NCBI GenBank assembly: GCA_951394405.1
Contig: OX596337.1
Location: forward strand, 2,418,001 to 2,482,000
From: Coprinellus micaceus
Taxonomy: Eukaryota > Basidiomycota > Agaricomycetes > Agaricales > Psathyrellaceae
Direction: 5' to 3'
Length of the DNA stretch: 64,000 nt
The translations under genes were made by a program, and so were the position numbers. The notes under the pieces are model-generated. The model saw only the letters and a program-made list of their open reading frames with translations, had not been told where the DNA came from and made no database searches. Numbering within the stretch: position 1 is the stretch's first letter; every line of letters begins with the position of its first letter. Positions 56,670 to 64,000 of the stretch are shown here, piece by piece.

Positions 56670-56989
56670 GATCACGACCGAAGAAGCGCAGACCAGAAGG
56701 AGTGCTGCGCTCGCTGCTTGGACGTAGCCTTGTAGGGGTAGGGGTAGAATCGTAGGATGCTCAGCGCTTGGACAGCCCTTTAGGTGGTGGTGTCGATGTT
56801 GCCAAGCTTCGCTGTTGTGGTTCAAATCGGTGACCAATTTGGCAATGCCGCCACAAGGTCACGCGCTGCGTCGACGCGTCGCATCACGGGGTCGCTAATG
56901 ATCGCGACGGTCCTCTCGACAAGTTACAACCGTGGTCTCTCTCGTTCTTCCACTTCACACCAGTATCCGTGTCCCAATCCCCCTTTCCA
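56670..56989. promoter_or_regulatory. Divergent promoter region haspin / PSF2
   Basis: 320 bases between the divergent starts of two cell-cycle genes. It contains two inverted ACGCG words: ACGCG at about 56859 and CGACGCGTCG (an MCB-like, self-complementary core) at 56871-56880. MCB elements drive G1/S genes in fungi, so co-regulation is plausible but inferred. Confidence 0.45.
56871..56880. promoter_or_regulatory. MCB-like palindrome CGACGCGTCG
   Basis: The ACGCGT core is the MBF (Mbp1/Swi6) site of fungi that activates DNA-replication genes at G1/S. It lies 110 bases before the PSF2 start and 202 before the haspin start. Confidence 0.5.
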
Positions 56990-57722
56990 ATGGCATTACC
57001 CGTCCAACTCAGAGACTCTGTTACGCCACAAGAGCTAGAGATGGTTGCTTGCCAACAACTCATCGAAATCGTGCCACTAATAGCTATGGAGAGAACAGCC
57101 TTCATTTCGGTAAGCACCCTCCACGATGTCTCTGGGATGCTCAATGTCAGATGAGTAGCCGGGCTCATATATATAGGGTGCATATGGTCCTCTCAGACCT
57201 CCTAGCAAAGCCAAGATACCACTATGGATAGCAGTCAACCTCAAGTTGAAAAAGAAGTGCCATATCATTCCTCCAGGCTGGTTAAATGCCGGTGTGTTTA
57301 ATCCCCCCTGATGGACGCTTACTCTGCGCTATACTCACTCGTATATTACTTAGAGCACCTCCAAGACCGTCTGGCACAGGAAGTGGCGAAACCGGACGCG
57401 TTTAGCGACCTTCCTTTCCGCTTCTCAGAAATTTCCAAGGTCCTCCTAGACGTCGCCTCCGACGACCTCGAGAACCCTGATCAACTGCGCTCATTACTGA
57501 AAGACCTTCGAGAAGCACGGCAAGCGAAGAGTAGAGAGGGCCTGAAACACCTGGATCATAGTGAGCTCGGTGTACGTGGACACGATATCATCGCCTTGGA
57601 TCTGCTTTGACTGACCGTGTTAGCTGACGGGCCTCTCGTCAATGGAAATCAACGAGATTCGCCCATTCTTCGTACAATCCATGAGCGTCCTAACGAAACT
57701 TGCACGATCCTCGGAAACGTAA
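56990..57722 (+). CDS. PSF2: GINS complex subunit PSF2, 183 aa
   Basis: Exons 56990-57109, 57177-57291, 57354-57571 and 57624-57722. The spliced protein shows the full PSF2 pattern: [84 protein letters not shown] and [14 protein letters not shown]. Its length matches human and yeast PSF2 (185 and 213 aa). GINS binds Mcm2-7 and Cdc45 to form the replicative helicase. Four exons with 52-67 nt introns, all in frame. Confidence 0.93.
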
Positions 57723-57921
57723 AATCCATTGTTAACGTTCGTCAGTTGAGTACATCGAGCCCGTGCTCATAAGTAGTATGCAAGATAGTTCCTCCATGAA
57801 ATACTGCATTGATGCACGCCACACACCACGTTTCAGAGACGAAGCTCATAAACTATGTCCAGTCGTCAGAGCCAAGCCAGAGTTAAACCAAAATTCGATA
57901 TCGAATTCGTTTGATCCCTCC

Positions 57922-60725
57922 TCAACCTTGTTTAGCTTCCAACGCCTTCGTCAACGCCTCCATTTGCTTCTTCAAAGCGTCGAGCTCCTTTACGGTGATA
58001 GCCTCGCTCGACTGGAACAGTCTGTCAGCCGAATAAAAGGGGCCAAGCGACATGGGGCATACCATCTGGGTATTGGGAAAGACCGTAATCAGATCTTCGA
58101 AAGGCACCTTGCTGATTTGCAGTCCCTGGCAATTGGGATCGTCCACCGTAGGGTTGCGGTTAGCAGGACTATCATCCGCGCCCTCGTCGTCCCCGCGGAA
58201 CCAATGGTTCAGCCAGCTGTTGGGTTTCTGCCGGTTCCACCGCAAAGACTCGAAGAGGGCAATTGCGGTCAGAGGAATACAGAAGATTGCGCTCATGACA
58301 ATGCGATTGAGCTAGGGCGTGGTGTAAGTGGAAACGTTCCATGATTCGTGACACTTCCGAGCATACCTGTGCGTAGTGCTTCTCGTTGAGACGCAGACCA
58401 GGGATCATCCTGTCCTGAATGAGAACCCGAACAAACTGAGGCCTGATTGGACTCACTCGAAGGGTGCGACGAAGAAGACTTCAAAGAGGTTGAAAGGCGC
58501 TGGATAAACATATGAATCGGGCGCCCTAAGCATGCCCACAGTCTTCTGAGCAAAGAACGCGAGATACTGCGCCTCCGCGTCTTCCACAACCTAAAGTCCT
58601 CTAGTTAGCACAAGCTGGTGGAACAGCATGTATCACGACATACATCGGCATAAGCGGAGGAGAACAACGAGATGAGCACGTTGAGCAGCACAATAGCCGT
58701 CACGGCGCTCCAGAGGTAGTATAGGCTCAAGGCAACCGGTTGCAGAGAGTATTTGGCGAAATCGGGGGCTCTACAAACCGTTAACCACGACGAAAAGGAG
58801 GGAAACGGTGGAAGTACGTACTGTAGCAATGCCTGGATCAGAACATGCACAATTACAGCTGGGGACTCCATGGTGCCATCTGCGGCGTCAAGGGCATAGA
58901 GACCCTGAGCAAACCCGATACCTAATACGGAAAGGAGCTAGGTAACGTTTGTGAATCGACTTCCAGTTTCCCTGTAAATGGGTGTACGAACCGCAAAGAA
59001 AATTCCAGACTCCTTGAGCATCCGGGCTACGCAAATCTGCATGGTTCCAATGTACTTGTACCCATCGAACACGGTAACCAGTTCTTGGAGGACGATCAGT
59101 GGATGAATCTGAGAATGTAGGACTTCACATACTCATCCTGAGTCACAACATGTCAGTATTGTCACTCTGAGATACTGGAACGCGCAGAACTTACCAAATA
59201 AAGGGAGCGACAAAGCTAAGAACCTGGAAGCTCTTCGTGCGGAAAGCAACTTGCTGTTCTGGGTCCCCCTGAATGCCCATCAAGCGCAAAATGAAGGCTG
59301 AAAGGAGAAGAGAGTCTGTGATAAAAGCGACGCCGTTCCAAAAGCTAAAAGCCCTCCAGGTCACAAAGTTCAAGAGCTTGAAAAACTGTCAAAGTGGTCG
59401 CACTTCAGCCATCCACACGGCTACTGTAGCGTAGGTCACACCTTGTAGACGTCTGACCAAAGTGTCAGTCGCGAAGGTGTAGAATTATATGAGACAGAGT
59501 GGCTCACCTTCAATAATAAAAGAGAGCGACATGAAATAGAGAACAATCTCCCATCCATCAAAGGAGGTCTTGTTAGGGTCCAGCCGATCCAACGGTTCCC
59601 TCACTGTCCATAGAAGCATATTAGAAACATGTTAACGGACGATATGGGGGTGAAGACGCTTACCGGCTTGGGAGTAAACTACGAGGAAGACGAACCAGAT
59701 GAGAATGCGGAACATGTTTTGATAACGTGGAACAGAAAGGCGCGAAACGTCCAAGTGTCCCCAGAAACTATTTTGCCGTATATCCTCGTAGCGAACATCT
59801 GAACCGAGGAGCGTATTAAAACAGCATGAGAGATGTGGAAGGGATCCAGCCGTCCATTACTCACAATCAGTGTCATGTCCGCTGGTAATTTTCTGGACAA
59901 GTTCGCCAGTCCAGAGTTGATTTACCACTTCACGGGTGGAAGGTTAGGAAATGGGCGGACTGGGGAACATGAGATCTCACCGTCTTGGGACTCGGAAGAA
60001 GATAGGAAGATGGTGCTACGGTGTCAGGCAATGAGCGATATGGTTTGACACGACAAACTGGGGATGACTACCAGTGCTGGTCGATGGCCACTTCAAGGGT
60101 GCTGGCCATTTCGCTCTCATCGCCGTCAATTTGCCTGTGCTGATACCTCTTAGACAAGATGGTAGCAATGCGGTCTGGTTCCGAGATGTGAACAATTCGT
60201 CGGGCAAGGACTTCGCAGGCAATGGCTACAGTGGGGTAGACGTCGGGTTGGGTAAGTTTGCCAGATGAAATGAAGGTCCGCACCTCTACCCAAATTCTCG
60301 CCATAGTCCGCAGGGTTGTGGTTGGCATCGTACATAAACTCGGCTCGTGCTCGCAGCAGGCAGTAAGGGAGCTTGGGAAATGTCAGCACGGCCGCCCTCG
60401 AACGAAACGTAGTGTCCTCACAGCCTCGACGAAGTCTCCGGCTGCCGCCCTGTAAGCAGCGATGACCTGGGGCGTTACAACGCGACTAGTGGGCTCGTTT
60501 AGACCCTCTGGATCGACCTCAACGGGCAGCAACTGCAGAGTCATCGCCCGCAACCTTCTGACCAATTCTGGAATAAAATGGGGAGGATCAATAGGGGTTC
60601 CGAGGGCTAGAATGGCTGCGATGCATACTAGTGACTGTATCTGGCCCGGGATTCACAGACTTGACAGTTATAAGGGAGGTATCATCCTCACCCAGGCCCT
60701 GCGAGGGGCTCAGAAATCCGGACAT
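57922..60725 (-). CDS. YVC1: YVC1-type vacuolar TRP cation channel, 623 aa, 18 exons
   Basis: Exons 60725-60629, 60567-60422, 60371-60284, 60225-60072, 60015-59981, 59927-59865, 59798-59664, 59603-59508, 59452-59442, 59385-59195, 59137-59133, 59083-58992, 58937-58822, 58770-58644, 58590-58457, 58409-58367, 58311-58063 and 58011-57922. The N-terminal cytosolic domain has LRAMTLQLLPVEVDPE, ANHNPADYGENLGRAIACE and DGDESEMASTLEVAIDQHC. Six membrane spans follow, including FRILIWFVFLVVYSQA, WEIVLYFMSLSFIIE and FWNGVAFITDSLLLSAFILR. The last two are separated by a pore region ending APDFAKYSLQP. The C-terminus has a coiled coil (LDALKKQMEALTKALEAKQG). Yvc1 releases Ca2+ from the vacuole. Exon 11 is only 5 nt (GATGA), needed to rebuild WMKLVTVFDGYKY. 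Confidence 0.9.
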
Positions 60726-60886
60726 GGTGGTTGAGAGTGAAGTGGGGCCAAGAATGGGGCTCGTGCTACTTATGTACAATTTGTAGTGACAGACGTCATT
60801 GAACTGTATTGATCACCACGGCACTTGTCAAGCGCCTCCCAACTACAGCCAAACAATCCGCTCGCTCCTTAATTCCAACGATCATT
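60726..60886. promoter_or_regulatory. Divergent promoter region YVC1 / ARPC3
   Basis: 161 bases between divergent starts. No TATA box. A pyrimidine stretch (CTCGCTCCTTAATTCC) precedes ARPC3. Confidence 0.35.
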
Positions 60887-61584
60887 ATGCCTGTATGTCG
60901 TCCGCCACGGCGCTTGCCTCTCTCCGGCTGACGATGAGCACAGGCCTACCACTCCTCCTTCAATGAGGACCCCGATGCCAGGCAGGTCGGCAATACCGCT
61001 GTTCTGCCCATTCGAACGAAGATTAGAGGACCGGCACCCATCGGTGCGCAGCCATTACACGTTGGTCGTCGGGCACACATTTACACTCCTTTCAGGTGAC
61101 CCTGCTCAGGCAGACATCATCGACGAGGCGCTTGACCTCTTCCGCGCCAATTCATTGTTCAGGAACTTCGAGATCAAGGGCCCCGCTGACCGTCTCATGA
61201 TCATCCTCATCCTCTATGTGTCCGACTGTCTCGCCAAGATTGGCAGTGCTCGCACGGTGCCTACCCAGATCGAGGCATCCAAGATGCTTAACACCCTTTC
61301 CGTTGACAACTTCTCTATCCCTGGCGACGCTGGTTTTCCTCTCAACTCGCACTACGCTGCCCCAACGAGTCGGCAGGAAGCTGGTGCGTTGGCCCGTTGA
61401 CACACCTTGAGGCGCAGTGGATTGATTCCCCACAGATTATTTGCGTCAATACCTTACCCAGGTTCGCCAAGAGCTCGCGTCTCGTCTGACCGACAAGCTC
61501 TACGCGGACGGCACGGGCAAGCCCAGCAAGTGGTGGATGGCGTTCCAGAAGAGACGGTTCATGAACAGGAGCTTGGGATCATAG
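60887..61584 (+). CDS. ARPC3: Arp2/3 complex subunit 3 (p21-Arc), 180 aa
   Basis: Exons 60887-60892 (only ATGCCT), 60944-61043, 61096-61383 and 61436-61584. The protein reads MPAYHSSFNEDPDARQVGNT, LPIRTKIRGPAPI, DIIDEALDLFRANSLFRNFE, DRLMIILILYVSDCLAKI, GFPLNSHYAAPTSRQEADY and ends KPSKWWMAFQKRRFMNRSLG, all hallmarks of ARPC3. It is a structural subunit of the complex that nucleates branched actin for endocytosis. The 6-nt first coding exon is required because the family start M-P-A-Y-H-S-S-F is otherwise missing. Confidence 0.93.
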
Positions 61585-61655
61585 ACCAAATATGGGTGCG
61601 CAATACTACAACGGTTACATGGCATATATAAATGCGTCAGAATCTACCATATCTC

Positions 61656-63285
61656 TCACTTCTTCCTCCTCTTCTCGTTGGGATTCTTGCGACCATACCC
61701 AATCTGAGGGAGATCGCCATCCATCCTCGAGTTCCGCATCGTCCGCCCCTTTCCACTCGCCCCCGCACTGATCATTTCTGGCATCCAGTCAGGGTCCATC
61801 CAACTGCTTGTGCCTACGTTTACGCCGCCGTCAAAGCCTTTGGACAGGATGCCTCTCGTCATCCGTTGCTCCTCTCGTTCTCGTTTGCCATCAGCCAATT
61901 TCCTGGCGCGCATGTACTCAGTCTGATCTTCTCGCAGAATGAGTCCTGTGCCGGCACCAGCCTTTGCAGACCCAGGCTTAGGGGCTGGTATCGAGTATTT
62001 CGTTCCCCGAAGCTTGTACTGGAAGTTGGGCTTCAAATGAATCTGCATAACTGGGGCGTTCTTTGAGGCGCTTGGGGACGACAGCGTGACAGAGGCGCGC
62101 AGCAGAGTAGGATTGCCGCATGAGGGGCAAAACTTCTTGGAGTTGTCTTTGCAGATCCTACTTAGGTCGTTAGCTAGACCACCAGATCTGTCGAGGGAGC
62201 GCTCACTTGAAACAGGCATGGCATCGCAGAACCCACGTCTTAACCTTCTCTATTCTCGTCCCTTCCAATCCTACCAAGTTCAAGCCCATTTGCAAAAGCA
62301 CATTTTGCATAGCGAAATCGGCAGTCATGCATCCCACATCGGTGACTTCATCCTTCCTTTTGCTGCCCACACCATCCTCTGGCAGCAGATCCAGAGCTTT
62401 GGACTTGTGAAGGGCCACATTGTCGGGGGTAATCCATTCACCCCCACCGTCGTCTTCGTCTGAAGGATCGTCGTAGAGAGGAGTTTTAGGTTTGTCGGAG
62501 TAGTCGTCTAAGGATGAATCTGAAGGCGAGGGTGTTAACCGTGAGGTAGGGGTGGCTTCCTGGTCCTGGATTGGCGTGAATTCAACATTGAGAGGATTAA
62601 GATATTTTTCGTCGGTATCTTGCTCGGAGGTTTCCTCGCCAGGTATTGGTGGCTCTTCCGTAGGATCCGGCAAATCTTCCAATACGGTGGCCACAAGATC
62701 CTTCGTGACATCTTCAACGGAGGGCTCAGCTTTTTCGCCCTCGATTACGCCAGAACCCTCTTCTGAGTTCGATATTTCATGGTTTGCTTGGTATGCTGAT
62801 GAGCCCTAATGTCCAAAATGGTTAATTGACATAGATCCATCTTGGAATATAGGATACTCGCCTCTCCGCTCTCAATCCCCCCCTTCGCTTCTTGTTCTTC
62901 CAGTCTCTTCGCCTCCTCGTGCAAGGTATGTGTAAGGGCGATGATACAAAGATCAGGATGAGACAACACAGAGTAGTCTCCCGTCTTCTTTGACCACTGG
63001 ATTACTAGCCGACCATCATCCGTCAGTCCGCTTCCCTTGCACTCGGCTCGAGGGCGGCGTACCTTGAGTCAAACTAACTGGAGTCGGCGACCTCACTTCA
63101 ATCTTCACCCCTGACATCAACCCAAGCTTCTCAAAGTGTTCCCTCGCCCTTGGATCCCTCAACTCTGCGAGCACTTGGGGTGTGGTGACATATTTTTCTG
63201 CCAGGCCTCTGAGCGGGGACAACGAGAGCAGCGGGCCCGCATCCAGGACGAGACTGCGACATCTTGGTGGCTGAGTTTCCGGCAT
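61656..63285 (-). CDS. NOB1: NOB1 endonuclease of the pre-40S ribosome, about 488 aa
   Basis: Exons 63285-63063, 63004-62862, 62805-62207 and 62157-61656. The N-terminal PIN domain has SLVLDAGPLLSLSPLRGLAE with the metal-binding Asp15, then VLAELRDPRAREHFEKLG and DYSVLSHPDLCIIALTHTL. A long acidic linker follows. The C-terminus has FAMQNVLLQMGLNLVGLEG, a four-Cys zinc ribbon (RCHACFKICKD..FCPSCGNPTL) and the conserved NPNEKRRKK end. Nob1 cleaves 20S pre-rRNA at site D to give 18S rRNA. The second intron is ambiguous: GC-AG (62806-62861) or GT-AG (62796-62857, 486 aa); both keep frame in the linker. Confidence 0.9.
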
Positions 63286-63436
63286 TTCTGACAGATAGCT
63301 TGCCTTTTGGTGTGGAGGAGCGCAAAGAGTTAGAATCGACCATATAAAACCCAAAAATCGACGCTTGTCCCCGTGTGAATGCCCCTATCCCAGAACGATA
63401 AGATAAGATAGGAATTACAGTAATACACCGGTCCGT
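63286..63436. promoter_or_regulatory. Upstream region of NOB1 with triple GATA motif
   Basis: GATAAGATAAGATA at 63397-63410 gives three GATA words in tandem, about 112-125 bases before the NOB1 start. GATA factors regulate nitrogen or iron genes in fungi; relevance here is unknown. Confidence 0.3.
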
Positions 63437-63461
63437 TGTACAGGGGAACCCCCCCTGTACA
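63437..63461. repeat. Perfect 10-bp hairpin TGTACAGGGG / CCCCTGTACA
   Basis: Arms 63437-63446 and 63452-63461 around a 5-base AACCC loop. It lies at the border of a gene-free, repeat-like stretch and could be a transposon end or a protein-binding palindrome. Confidence 0.45.
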
Positions 63462-64000
63462 CCCCAGTATTTCGATGTTTTCTCCGCAGCCAGGACACCT
63501 AGCGGGTTCGTTCTTTTTGGCGTTCGTGGAGCTTTCTATGTTGAGTGTATTACATCGGTTTAATTAACTGTTACTGCAAAGGCTGGGCCGAGACGGAGAA
63601 AGCGCGTCAGTTGGGAGACAATTTGATGTGCACAAATTTTGCTCTGTTTGAGGTATGGACCCCGAGTTCGATACACTGAGGCTTAGGAAAATCGAACCCA
63701 GCTTTTAAGCGCTATGGTACGCATATATGTGTATTTATTTTGGCGTTATGTCAGCGCAGGGGCGAGAATCCAGGGGATTTGTACCGTGTTGACCTCCGAG
63801 AGCCGTCACGCAATGTCACGCTTCGCTGCCAAATTTGGCAGAGTCACACACTGTCACACGGTGTACAGAGGACCCAAAATTACGAGCCCTTCTGTAAACT
63901 ATGCATAGTAGTCCACACATGGTGCATAAACCTACAAAAGCACGAGGGTCAGTAGAAAGAAGCTCTACTTTGAGAATATAAAAACTTCAAGGCATTTGGA
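63462..64000. other. Gene-free, repeat-like right end
   Basis: No gene is seen. The stretch contains the palindrome CTGCCAAATTTGGCAG (63826-63841), GTCAC words at 63804-63862 and AT-rich DNA. The palindrome plus neighbouring GTCAC words resembles 20999-21013 and 21187-21214, suggesting a shared dispersed repeat that may continue past the edge. Confidence 0.35.

Noticed and set aside
63655..63710. tRNA-like B box (GGGTTCGAT on minus)
   Set aside because: No matching T-stem, acceptor stem or A box could be found around it.

Overview
The window is nuclear DNA of a filamentous basidiomycete, most likely an Agaricomycete. Genes are packed on both strands and cut by many short introns, mostly 47-66 nt with GT..AG ends and a CTRAY-like branch site. 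The gene content (SSD1, VID27, RRN7, YVC1, KRE6/SKN1, DUF3759/CipC) is fungal. I saw no bacterial, plasmid, phage or CRISPR features. All exon structures were spliced by eye. Each model listed as a gene keeps reading frame across every junction, and most rebuild recognisable family alignments, but none has RNA support.

Layout: 1-8.2 kb holds the 3' part of SSD1 (RNB fold), a BTB/T1-like protein, an Rpr2/Snm1-type zinc-ribbon protein, a small unrecognised two-exon gene and VID27. 8.4-13 kb holds a DUF7704-type membrane protein, a gene-poor stretch and an unknown helical protein. 14.6-20.1 kb holds a long disordered/coiled-coil protein and RRN7 (RNA polymerase I core factor). 20.2-21.4 kb is a repeat island with a MITE-like element. 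21.4-24.7 kb holds an ER J-domain protein and CSN4. 25.0-29.9 kb holds the most unusual gene: a 1450-residue protein whose C-terminal half comes from a chain of near-identical-length symmetric exons, each a Tyr-Pro-rich module of about 45 residues. 30-35.3 kb holds a PUB-domain protein, a patatin-type triacylglycerol lipase and an LYRM5/ETFRF1 protein. 35.9-37.3 kb is a tandem pair of DUF3759/CipC-like genes. 37.5-43.3 kb holds an unknown membrane-anchored protein, a mitochondrial dehydrogenase kinase and a UIM/PY-motif protein. 44.4-50.4 kb holds a USP36/Ubp10-like deubiquitinase, a C2H2 factor and an F-box protein. 50.6-57.7 kb holds a KRE6/SKN1 glucan-synthesis protein, a haspin-like kinase and GINS PSF2. 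57.9-63.3 kb holds YVC1, ARPC3 and NOB1. The last 0.7 kb is repeat-like.

The genes do not form one pathway; this is an ordinary housekeeping neighbourhood. Shared themes are ribosome biogenesis (RRN7, NOB1, the Rpr2-like protein), ubiquitin/NEDD8 biology (CSN4, deubiquitinase, F-box, PUB and UIM proteins), cell wall and polarity (SSD1, KRE6/SKN1, ARPC3) and chromosome replication/segregation (PSF2, haspin). Points of special interest are the exon-module gene, GC-AG introns placed identically in the two CipC paralogues and also present in CSN4, a 5-nt internal exon in YVC1, and the MITE-like inverted repeat.
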